Shown: positions 1 through 5,015 of the stretch, piece after piece | Layout of the letters: the number at the start of each line of letters is the position of its first letter | Position numbering within the stretch: the first letter of the stretch is position 1 | Assembly: GCA_903930665.1 (NCBI GenBank) | Contig: CAIYZI010000454.1 | Location: 1 to 5,015, forward strand | Reading direction: 5' to 3' | DNA length: 5,015 nt | Source: an uncultured beta proteobacterium | GTDB taxonomy: Bacteria; Pseudomonadota; Gammaproteobacteria; Burkholderiales; Burkholderiaceae | Made by a program: the position numbers and the translations under genes | Notes under the pieces: model-generated | Told to the model about the DNA's origin: nothing | Seen by the model: only the letters and a program-made list of their open reading frames with translations | Database searches by the model: none

Positions 1-119
1 CCGAACATCTTCCTTTGTTTGAAGTCTCGCCTAAGGGCCTCGATCTCGGCACGCTCCTCCGGATCTTCAATAGCGTCCAGCTCATTGATTTTGGCGGAAT
101 CCGCGTGTCTGCTTTCCAA
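1..119 (-). CDS. N-terminal fragment of an unrecognised protein, TTG start (partial)
   Basis: An open frame enters from the left edge on the minus strand and can be followed for 39 codons back to a TTG at 117-119. No ATG lies between this TTG and the in-frame TAA four codons further upstream; the only in-frame ATG is at residue 38. An AGG at 126-128 sits six bases before the TTG, as expected for a Shine-Dalgarno site. The visible peptide is highly charged and probably helical, with an EDPEERAEIEALRRDFKQR stretch and no membrane segment. I do not recognise the family and give no function. It is divergent from the small gene starting at 204, with 84 bases between the two start codons that must hold both promoters. 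It is not MetK, the usual divergent neighbour of lpxL in related bacteria as I recall it. The smooth codon pattern and the start signals make it likely real, but the start is uncertain. Confidence 0.5.
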   Translation of the reverse strand, partial: MESRHADSAKINELDAIEDPEERAEIEALRRDFKQRKMF

Positions 120-203
120 ATTAAACCTACGTTATCTGAATATAGCTGTTAGGGTATGGGCGAATTCACCATTTCGTGAGTTCATCTTTTAGAGGTAATC
201 CAA

Positions 204-332
204 ATGAATCAAGCAACTAATCCTAATCCAGAAATCACTCCAGAAACTATTCCAGCTGAACCAGTTCATGCTGAAACAGTACACGCTGAAACAGCTCCTG
301 AAGCTGTTGCTGAAGTAAAGTCAGCTGAGTAA
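204..332 (+). CDS. Small acidic Pro/Ala/Glu/Thr-rich protein, 42 aa, unknown function
   Basis: ATG at 204 is preceded by AGAGG (191-195) with an 8-base spacer, a good ribosome binding site. The 42 residues comprise 8 Glu, 8 Ala, 6 Pro, 5 Thr, 4 Val and a single Lys, with no Leu, Gly, Cys or aromatic residue. The peptide is therefore strongly acidic and almost certainly disordered, with no signal peptide or membrane segment. Residues 21-30 are a tandem VHAET repeat encoded by a 15-base direct repeat (264-278 and 279-293, 13 of 15 identical). Codon choice is narrow: 7 of 8 Ala are GCT, 7 of 8 Glu are GAA and 4 of 6 Pro are CCA. This suggests selection for high expression, although a repetitive sequence could give a similar bias. 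A strong terminator lies 48 bases after the stop, and the LpxL-like gene follows. It could be an abundant small protein, a regulatory leader peptide, or both. I know no family for it. Confidence 0.6.
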   Translation: MNQATNPNPEITPETIPAEPVHAETVHAETAPEAVAEVKSAE

Positions 333-340
333 GGATTCAC

Positions 341-364
341 AATTTGCGCAAATTTAATATTTGC
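341..364. repeat. Overlapping palindromes between small gene and terminator
   Basis: Bases 341-354 form a perfect 14-base palindrome (AATTTGCGCAAATT). Its right half also pairs with a third copy of the half-site: GCAAAT at 348-353 and ATTTGC at 359-364 are inverted across a 5-base spacer. The block therefore contains ATTTGC, GCAAAT and ATTTGC in alternation. It could bind a dimeric regulator or form two mutually exclusive weak hairpins upstream of the terminator. AT-rich palindromes also arise by chance, so its function is unproven. Confidence 0.4.
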
Positions 365-380
365 CAAGTGATTCATATTC

Positions 381-407
381 AAGCCACCTTCGGGTGGCTT
401 CTCGTTT
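381..407 (+). terminator. Intrinsic terminator between small gene and lpxL-like gene
   Basis: AAGCCACC (381-388) and GGTGGCTT (393-400) form a perfect 8-base-pair stem capped by TTCG (389-392), a C(UUCG)G tetraloop known for exceptional stability. The stem is followed by CTCGTTTT, a short and interrupted U-tract. The position, 48 bases after the stop of the small gene, fits termination of that transcript. The imperfect U-tract may allow read-through into the acyltransferase gene, whose start codon is only 24 bases beyond the stem. Confidence 0.8.
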
Positions 408-424
408 TGAAAACCTAAGGATAA

Positions 425-1273
425 ATGTATTTCATATTGAGACTTTTTAGTTCTCTGCCGTTATTTTTGTTGCAGCTCATCGGTGGTGGTGTTGGTATCT
501 TGATTTACCTATTGTCCCCGCGTTATAGGCGAAGCCTGAACAAAAATCTTGATAGCGCTGCAATCTCGTTTGACTTTATTGCGGCCCCATGGAAAGTTTC
601 AAGACAGTCTGGAATGATGTTTGCTGACATTCTATGGATTTGGGCTCATCCCAAAGGTGCTCTGAAGAAATCAAGCATAGAGGATTTGGAGAAAATTATC
701 GAATTGTCTAAAAATGGCAAAGGATTGATTATTCTTACGGCGCATCTCGGTGGCTTTGAAATTCTGCCTCGCCTGTTTTCTAAAACTGTGAAGTCTACTT
801 ATATGTATAGGCCTGCTCGAAAGACTTGGGTAAATGATTTGATGGTTAGAGGCCGTCAGCATCCTGGGGTAGAGTTTGTGGAGGCAAATCTTGGTGGTGT
901 GCGAAAGATTAAACGCGCATTAAGTAATGGAGAGATCATCGGCATTGTTGCTGATCAGGTGCCCAGTGTAGCTGATGGCGTTTGGGCTAAATTTTTTAAT
1001 CAGTATGCATATACAAGTTCATTTCCGATTAAATTAACTCGAAATTGCGATGCAACAACTCTATTTATGGGTTCTGAAAGATTGAGCTTTGGTAGGGGCT
1101 GGAGAATCAAAACTAAAGTAATGATGCAAAAGTATCCGGCATGCCCCATAGAGGCTTGTACGGTTATGAATGCCTATTTTGAGCAAATGATTATTGCTAA
1201 ACCCAATCAATATATGTGGTCATATAACCGCTATAAAACCCCGACAGGAGCTGAGCTAGCACCAGCCATCTAG
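425..1273 (+). CDS. lpxL: LpxL/HtrB-family lipid A biosynthesis acyltransferase
   Basis: This 282-residue protein matches the LPLAT family that transfers a secondary acyl chain from acyl-ACP to Kdo2-lipid A precursors at the cytoplasmic face of the inner membrane. The sequence shows a single hydrophobic N-terminal anchor (about 8-30) and the catalytic HX4E motif (H107 to E112, in AHLGGFE). It also shows YRP at 128-130, an ADQVP block at 176-180 and the C-terminal QYMWSYNRYKTP signature at 262-273. Length is slightly below the usual 290-310, with no sign of a frameshift. The ATG at 425 has AAGGA at 417-421, a rather close but usable ribosome binding site. A terminator stem ends 24 bases before the start, so expression probably depends on a promoter before that terminator or overlapping it. 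Family assignment is firm. Which acyl chain and position it uses, and whether it is the housekeeping LpxL or a paralogue, cannot be told; the symbol denotes the family. Confidence 0.92.
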   Translation: MYFILRLFSSLPLFLLQLIGGGVGILIYLLSPRYRRSLNKNLDSAAISFDFIAAPWKVSRQSGMMFADILWIWAHPKGALKKSSIEDLEKIIELSKNGKGLIILTAHLGGFEILPRLFSKTVKSTYMYRPARKTWVNDLMVRGRQHPGVEFVEANLGGVRKIKRALSNGEIIGIVADQVPSVADGVWAKFFNQYAYTSSFPIKLTRNCDATTLFMGSERLSFGRGWRIKTKVMMQKYPACPIEACTVMNAYFEQMIIAKPNQYMWSYNRYKTPTGAELAPAI

Positions 1274-1303
1274 ATTTCTTAATTAGGCTCTTCAGGTAGT
1301 TTT

Positions 1304-1330
1304 TGCCCAATATTTATCAATAAGTGGGCA
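1304..1330. other. Weak hairpin in gap after lpxL-like gene
   Basis: TGCCCA (1304-1309) and TGGGCA (1325-1330) can pair across a 15-base AT-rich loop, 30 bases after the lpxL-like stop codon. No U-tract follows on either strand, so I do not call it a terminator. It is the only stem of note near the end of that gene. The rest of the gap between 1274 and 1445 shows no gene and no convincing promoter. Confidence 0.25.
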
Positions 1331-1381
1331 TGCAATCCAAAAGCATGAAAAAATAGCCTTAATCGAACTAGATTTATCAAT
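1312..1381 (+). repeat. 10-mer ATTTATCAAT repeated at 60-base spacing
   Basis: ATTTATCAAT occurs at 1312-1321 and again at 1372-1381 in the gap upstream of the 199-residue gene. The first copy lies in the loop of the 1304-1330 hairpin. The exact 60-base offset, close to a whole number of helical turns, would put both copies on the same face of DNA and could mark a pair of protein-binding sites. In AT-rich intergenic DNA, chance is a real alternative. Confidence 0.3.
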
Positions 1382-1445
1382 CTATCAAGAGGGGTCTACT
1401 CCTTCGTTTCGAATCCTTAAATGTAAGTAGTAAAGAAAGAATGTT

Positions 1446-2045
1446 ATGAAAAAGCTGTCATCAAAGCCCATCCTTAAGCGAACAAGTGAGATTCTTGATC
1501 GGGAGTTTGCCTCGCCAAAAGATATTGCTTGGGCTTGGGTCACCTTATTGCAATCCCAGCAAGACGATAGCAAGGGCGGAGATGAAAATCATTACAGCCG
1601 TACTCTTGAGTTTGAAAACTGGATTTTGAGCTTAAATTTGCCAGGTCAACAGCCTAAAGAGGGTAAGCCCGCCATAAACGATGGCATGGTCAGTCCTGAA
1701 GCGGTTAAGAATTCCGCCCGCATGGTGTTTGAATGGCCACACCCATACAAGGCAGATGCCGCGAAGACGACCAAGAAATCAGAGTCCAAGGAGATATTTA
1801 AAGACTCCATTACCAAACCTATTTTGGATGCGATTAAAGATGCCGAAGGTTACGGTGACAGGGCGGTATTGATGGGAATTCTTGAGGCTTATGCAAAAGA
1901 GGGCAAAGAGCCATTCGTTAGCGTAACCGAAGAAGGAATTGAGTGGAAGGGTAGTAATTGGTCTGAAGGTGAAAAGCTACATCTTCTCACCTTAAAAAGC
2001 CTGAATAATCGCTTAGCCAATTTGAAGAAAAAAGGCTTGATCTAA
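1446..2045 (+). CDS. Hypothetical protein, 199 aa, possible winged-helix-like C-terminus
   Basis: I do not recognise this family. The protein is cytosolic in character, with no signal peptide or membrane segment, and appears to have two parts. Residues 1-100 include a predicted helical stretch with Trp residues (IAWAWVTLLQSQQ, about 27-39) and a Pro/Gly-containing segment around 66-80. A Lys/Ser-rich linker covers about 102-116. Residues 117-199 look helical and end in TLKSLNNRLANLKKKGLI, which resembles the recognition helix and following turn of winged-helix DNA-binding proteins. However, the chain stops where the wing strands would begin. The ATG at 1446 has only a purine-rich AAGAAAGA ahead of it, a weak ribosome binding site, and no better in-frame start is visible. 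It stands alone on the plus strand and converges with the methyltransferase gene, 5 bases apart stop to stop. DNA binding is a guess; that it is a real gene is likely from its length and composition. Confidence 0.75.
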   Translation: MKKLSSKPILKRTSEILDREFASPKDIAWAWVTLLQSQQDDSKGGDENHYSRTLEFENWILSLNLPGQQPKEGKPAINDGMVSPEAVKNSARMVFEWPHPYKADAAKTTKKSESKEIFKDSITKPILDAIKDAEGYGDRAVLMGILEAYAKEGKEPFVSVTEEGIEWKGSNWSEGEKLHLLTLKSLNNRLANLKKKGLI

Positions 2046-2055
2046 GTAGCTTAGA
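2028..2055 (-). terminator. Possible terminator of the minus-strand operon
   Basis: On the minus strand TCTAAG, CTA and CTTAGA (2055 to 2041) form a 6-base-pair stem with a 3-base loop spanning the methyltransferase stop codon. Seven bases later comes a run of six T (2033-2028). The stem is AT-rich and the spacing to the T-run is longer than ideal, so it is weak. Its position inside the end of the convergent 199-residue gene is typical of tightly packed convergent pairs. Confidence 0.3.
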
Positions 2056-2767
2056 CTTTGGTTCCAATGGCAAAGACGGATAGGCCGAAAAGTTTGTTTT
2101 TGCCAATGGCCCATAGCTCAGCCCTACAGAGCGTCTTGAGTACAAAATTTACAGCTCGATGATGACGCTTTAACTGGCTATATATATTTTGAGATTTAGG
2201 CTGAAGCCACTTCGTTAAGAGACGGCTAAATAAAGCCAACGGAAAAATTAAAGCAAAAAAATACCCGCTTGAATGTATTTTCAGGCCAGCCTTGGAGCAT
2301 AGGGTATTAACCTCCTTGAGGGTATAACGTCTTTTATGACCCAGAAATTCATCATGACCACTCCACATGAATTGAAATGCAGGCACGGTGATAACAAAAA
2401 CCGAGCCCCTTGGTGCCATGGCGATATATTGGGTAAGAAGACCTAGATCATCATCCACATGCTCAAGTACATCCATTAGCAAGACTAAATCAGCCTGCGT
2501 GGACTCAATGGTATTGCGATAGCTAATGGATTTTCCATGCCACAACTCATGAGAGTTTTTTGGGTAACTAGTATCTACGCATATCGCGTTTGTAATCTCA
2601 GAATGATCCAAGAGATATTTAGAGAAAAATGCCGATCCAGAGCCGATATCGAGCACAGATTGTAATTTTCGTGGCCCAAGAAAATCCTGCAATGCAAGGG
2701 CTTTACTCTCGTAATACCAGTGACCTTCGGCCGTGAAATCTAAGGCGCCTATTTCTTTTAAATCCAA
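2051..2767 (-). CDS. Class I SAM-dependent methyltransferase, probably envelope-glycan linked
   Basis: From the proposed TTG start the protein is 238 residues. Rossmann motif I for SAM binding is VLDIGSGSA (residues 38-46), an acidic strand end lies near VDTSYP, and the post-motif region reads DVLEHVDDD (99-107). VPAFQFMWSGHDEFLGHKRRYT (128-149 in this numbering) is characteristic of a methyltransferase group often found among glycosyltransferase genes. A hydrophobic stretch (about 169-184, FFALIFPLALFSRLL) suggests membrane association. The frame stays open to an ATG at 2845, which would give 264 residues but overlap the upstream gene by 56 bases with no clear ribosome binding site. I prefer TTG at 2767, which has AGAGATAGG six bases before it and lies 22 bases after the upstream stop. 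This places the HWYY element about 16 residues from the N-terminus. The methyl acceptor is unknown; a sugar or lipid-linked intermediate is inferred from the neighbours. It is the last gene of the cassette. Confidence 0.85.
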   Translation of the reverse strand: MDLKEIGALDFTAEGHWYYESKALALQDFLGPRKLQSVLDIGSGSAFFSKYLLDHSEITNAICVDTSYPKNSHELWHGKSISYRNTIESTQADLVLLMDVLEHVDDDLGLLTQYIAMAPRGSVFVITVPAFQFMWSGHDEFLGHKRRYTLKEVNTLCSKAGLKIHSSGYFFALIFPLALFSRLLTKWLQPKSQNIYSQLKRHHRAVNFVLKTLCRAELWAIGKNKLFGLSVFAIGTKV

Positions 2768-2773
2768 AATGAA

Positions 2774-2782
2774 CCTATCTCT
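2774..2782 (-). promoter_or_regulatory. Ribosome binding site favouring the TTG start of the methyltransferase
   Basis: The minus strand reads AGAGATAGG, then six bases (TTCATT), then TTG at 2767. The site lies just after the stop codon of the membrane-protein gene (2790-2792). The layout matches the AGG, six bases, TTG arrangement of the gene at the left edge. It is the main reason for not using the upstream ATG at 2845. Confidence 0.45.
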
Positions 2783-2789
2783 AAAAAAA

Positions 2790-4457
2790 CTAGTGTTTAG
2801 CGGATGTTTTGGAATACCAGCCTGGAGCCAGAACATTAAAACCATCTATATTCTGCAATAGATCGGTAGATCCATTCAAATGGGCTTTAACTTCCTCTAC
2901 GGTAGAGTCTTCGATGATGTAAAGCGTGTCTTGTTCATATTTTCCGCTGGCTATGGTTGACTCCGCTTTAGTCTCAATATCGATAAATTTTGCAAGATTG
3001 ATTCTGGCTAAGTAAGTAGAGTCAGTTGCTTTGTGGTTTAGTGCGGCATAGTAGGCAACTTGCTTCCATTTTTCATGTAGTTGACCAGGTTTTAACCAGC
3101 GAACTTTCTCATAGTGTTGGGCTGCTTCATTCCAAAAATCTGATTTCATGGGGTTACTCCAAGTAGAGCTTGGAGTAGTCGCTAAACCCTCTTTAACCAC
3201 CTGGCGTCCACCGCTGGTATCAATCACTTGAATTGCTAAAGCAAGCACAAGAATGAGTGCTGCTAATTTGTTTGGGAAGTATTTAATAACCCCATAGAGA
3301 ATAAAAAAGTAAATAAAGTAGAAGGGCGGCCAAAACATCCTTGCTGAAGATCTGAAGATTCCCGCCGTATTCACAATCATCTCTGGCAGTGGAATATCCC
3401 ATTCAAAGTTCCCGATTCTGATGTGATTGCTGATGGCGAAAATTGCAAAGAGAGCAATAGCAATATAAAAGTAGGGTTTTTCTTGGAAGGCTGTTTTAAA
3501 TTTAGGTGGGCGCAGAATAACGAGAGGTGTAAGTATTAGTCCTAGGCAAATCATTCCCAAGCCTAAATAATTAAAACTTTCATGACCAGGTCCTTCGCCG
3601 GGTAAGTTGGGGAGGAGATTGGACCATAAGCCATACTCAGCCTTACCTGGATCAATGAGGGTTAGCAAGTTCACTTGATCAAATCCATAACCAGCCATGG
3701 CTAGGTATGGGCCGGTGGAGAAATACCCAGAAAGCCAGGCGAGTGACCCAACAATTCCGCAGACAATCAAGATGATGATTTGAGATTGGTTTGGGGTAAT
3801 TTCTTGTTGCTTTCTACGATCAAGGAGGTCGGCGTAAAACAGAGCCAAAACCATTGCCAGCAGATAAGCGTGAATCAGAGTGCCTAAAGCAATCAAGATA
3901 TACCAAGAGCGCCAGTGATGGCTAGCCTTGGGTTTAAAGGTGAGGTAGAAAGCCCAAAGAATGAGGAAATGGGCTGCTAAATTGATGTGGAGAATGTAGG
4001 GGTGTAACCTCCAGATCATTGTGGGTGAGAGCAGAAAGAAGGCAGCTCCAATTAACTGGATTTTTATATCACTACTCACTAGGCTAATGAGTCTCCACCC
4101 AAACCAAGTCTGCAGCAAGATGCATGCCAATATCCAAATGCCAAAATATTGAAATGGCGCTGGCAAAAATTCACTAAAGGGTTTAAAGAGTAGGGCTAAT
4201 AAGGGATTCGAATCGCTATAAACGATGGAGTTCGAAAGCTCAAGTCCATAGTGGGGGTTCAAGCCCAAGGGGAGGGTCCATGGGCTGTATCTAAAAAAAT
4301 CCCAACCCAAAAAATAAGTAGAAGGATCTCCATTTTGTAGCCAAGCAATATTGGTCGGAATCAGAATACTTGGGCTGGCGATAACAAAAAACCCTACTAA
4401 ACCAAGCGCTAATGGCGCTATCCAATAAAGGCGATGCACATTTTTCAGAATGGCCAT
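2790..4457 (-). CDS. DUF6311-like polytopic membrane protein, putative GT-C-type glycosyltransferase
   Basis: This 555-residue inner-membrane protein has roughly 10-11 hydrophobic segments: about 13-33, 102-122, 134-147, 159-173, 185-207, 226-242, 296-315, 328-343, 376-391 and 397-412, with a shorter one near 84-92. A soluble C-terminal region of about 140 residues follows. Between the first two helices is a long loop with GDPSTYFLGWDFFR (43-56), PLGLNPHYGLELSNSIVYSDS (63-83) and NPLLALLFKP (84-93), the pattern I associate with DUF6311. FRSSARMFWPPFY (368-380) is a second conserved-looking block. The topology, with an acidic residue (D44) in the first large loop, is reminiscent of GT-C enzymes that use polyprenyl-phosphate sugars outside the membrane. 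That activity is inferred, not shown. The gene starts 11 bases after the stop of the GtrB-like gene. AGG abuts the ATG at 4457 with no spacer, so translation may be coupled to the gene before it. A flippase-only role is an alternative. Confidence 0.85.
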   Translation of the reverse strand: MAILKNVHRLYWIAPLALGLVGFFVIASPSILIPTNIAWLQNGDPSTYFLGWDFFRYSPWTLPLGLNPHYGLELSNSIVYSDSNPLLALLFKPFSEFLPAPFQYFGIWILACILLQTWFGWRLISLVSSDIKIQLIGAAFFLLSPTMIWRLHPYILHINLAAHFLILWAFYLTFKPKASHHWRSWYILIALGTLIHAYLLAMVLALFYADLLDRRKQQEITPNQSQIIILIVCGIVGSLAWLSGYFSTGPYLAMAGYGFDQVNLLTLIDPGKAEYGLWSNLLPNLPGEGPGHESFNYLGLGMICLGLILTPLVILRPPKFKTAFQEKPYFYIAIALFAIFAISNHIRIGNFEWDIPLPEMIVNTAGIFRSSARMFWPPFYFIYFFILYGVIKYFPNKLAALILVLALAIQVIDTSGGRQVVKEGLATTPSSTWSNPMKSDFWNEAAQHYEKVRWLKPGQLHEKWKQVAYYAALNHKATDSTYLARINLAKFIDIETKAESTIASGKYEQDTLYIIEDSTVEEVKAHLNGSTDLLQNIDGFNVLAPGWYSKTSAKH

Positions 4458-4468
4458 CCTGATGCGGG

Positions 4469-5015
4469 TTACTCGAACTCTTTGGTGAATTGATGGACTT
4501 TTCGCACCAAATAGACTGGCCTCTGCTTGGCTTCGAGATAAAGCCTTCCAACATACTCTCCCAGTAGGCCGATACTCATTAGCTGAAGACTGCCCAGAAA
4601 AAGCACAACCACCAAGAGGGAGGCATAGCCTGGAACGTCAATACCCAGTATTAAGGTTCTGGTAATGATAAATAAGGCATAAAACAGGGAAAGCACGGCA
4701 ATGCTTGCTCCGAGGTAGCTCCACACTCGTAAGGGAAGGGTGCTAAAGCTAGTAATTCCGTCAATGGCAAAGTTCCACAATTTCCACATGGAGAATTTGG
4801 TTCCGCCGTTAGCGCGTTCTTCTCTATGGTATTCAATCACTTGTGTTTTGAAGCCCACCCAAGCAAATAGCCCCTTCATAAAGCGCTGCCGTTCTGGTAG
4901 TTGCTTAAGTGCATCAACGACTACCCTATCCATCAGACGAAAATCACCCACATTTTCAGGAATGGGAATGCTGGCAATCCGATTGTTAAAACGATAAAAG
5001 CATTGGGCGGTATAG
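4469..5015 (-). CDS. GtrB/DPM1-like family 2 glycosyltransferase, C-terminal part (partial)
   Basis: The C-terminal 181 residues are visible; the frame runs off the right edge, so about 130-140 residues holding the nucleotide-sugar and metal-binding DxD motifs lie outside. The visible part has the bactoprenol glycosyltransferase pattern: YRFNNR and IPIPENVGDFRLMDR, ERQRFMKGLFAWVGF, YHREERANGGTKFSMWKL, then DGITSFSTLPLR. Two C-terminal membrane helices follow (roughly the FYALFIITRTLILG region with the preceding SYLGASIAVLSL, and YASLLVVVLFLGSLQLMSIGLLG). Enzymes of this family transfer glucose or a related sugar from UDP- or GDP-sugar to polyprenyl phosphate on the cytoplasmic face. A GTG at 4951 can be read as an internal start, but the conserved upstream residues show it is not the true one. 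This is the first visible gene of the three-gene minus-strand operon. No gtrA-type flippase gene is seen in the window; it could lie to the right. Confidence 0.92.
   Translation of the reverse strand, partial: YTAQCFYRFNNRIASIPIPENVGDFRLMDRVVVDALKQLPERQRFMKGLFAWVGFKTQVIEYHREERANGGTKFSMWKLWNFAIDGITSFSTLPLRVWSYLGASIAVLSLFYALFIITRTLILGIDVPGYASLLVVVLFLGSLQLMSIGLLGEYVGRLYLEAKQRPVYLVRKVHQFTKEFE

Noticed and set aside
121..203. Sigma-70 promoter for the small gene (TTATCT, 17 bases, TATGGG) and for the divergent gene (GAATTC, 17 bases, TATATT)
   Set aside because: Promoters must exist here, but each candidate matches consensus too poorly to place with confidence.
671..862. Minus-strand open frame of 63 codons inside the lpxL-like gene
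   Set aside because: It lies wholly inside a well-supported acyltransferase gene with conserved motifs; the composition is that of an antisense shadow.
1390..1402. Short inverted repeat AGGGG TCTA CTCCT as a terminator after lpxL
   Set aside because: It has only five pairs including a G-T, with no U-tract on the plus strand and none on the minus strand.
1396..1420. tRNA-like T-loop sequence (TTTCGAATCC)
   Set aside because: The loop matches TTCGAAT, but the flanking five bases do not pair as a T-stem, and no acceptor, D or anticodon arm can be built around it.
1385..1573. Minus-strand open frame of 62 codons over the start of the 199-residue gene
   Set aside because: It has no ribosome binding site or recognisable protein features, and overlaps a longer, more plausible frame.
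4291..4554. Minus-strand open frame of 87 codons across the GtrB-like/DUF6311-like junction
   Set aside because: It is in a different frame from the two strongly supported genes it overlaps, both of which keep conserved motifs there.
4740..4997. Plus-strand open frame of 85 codons opposite the glycosyltransferase gene
   Set aside because: It is the antisense shadow of a region with clear GtrB-family conservation.

Overview
The window looks like a piece of chromosome from a Gram-negative betaproteobacterium of moderate-to-low GC. Polynucleobacter (Burkholderiaceae) is my best guess, from the style of the lipid A acyltransferase-like protein, the glycosyltransferase and the DUF6311-like membrane protein. 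This is an inference from recognition, not a database match. No rRNA, tRNA, CRISPR array, insertion sequence or phage gene was found.

Left part (1-1445). The start of an unrecognised gene runs leftward off the edge, probably from a TTG codon at 119. Divergent from it is a 42-codon gene (204-332) encoding an acidic, Pro/Ala/Glu/Thr-rich peptide, with a good Shine-Dalgarno site and strongly biased codons. A near-perfect intrinsic terminator (381-407) follows. An LpxL/HtrB-family acyltransferase gene (425-1273) begins only 24 bases after the terminator stem, so its promoter probably lies before or overlaps the terminator. That layout resembles an attenuated leader. A 172-base gap follows, holding a weak hairpin and a repeated 10-mer but no gene.

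Middle (1446-2045). One gene encodes a 199-residue cytosolic protein of unknown function. Its C-terminal end resembles the helical part of a winged helix. It converges with the left end of the next operon, leaving only 5 bases between the stop codons.

Right part (2051-5015, minus strand). Three tightly packed genes are transcribed right to left: a GtrB/DPM1-like family 2 glycosyltransferase with two C-terminal membrane segments (N-terminus outside the window), a 555-residue polytopic DUF6311-like membrane protein, and a class I SAM-dependent methyltransferase. The plausible reading is a surface-glycan modification cassette. The glycosyltransferase would charge a polyprenyl phosphate with a sugar, the membrane protein would act as the periplasm-facing GT-C-like transferase, and the methyltransferase would modify the sugar or another envelope substrate. 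With the LpxL-like enzyme, most recognisable genes here point to the cell envelope. The two potentially novel items are the small leader-like gene with its terminator before lpxL, and the three-gene cassette.
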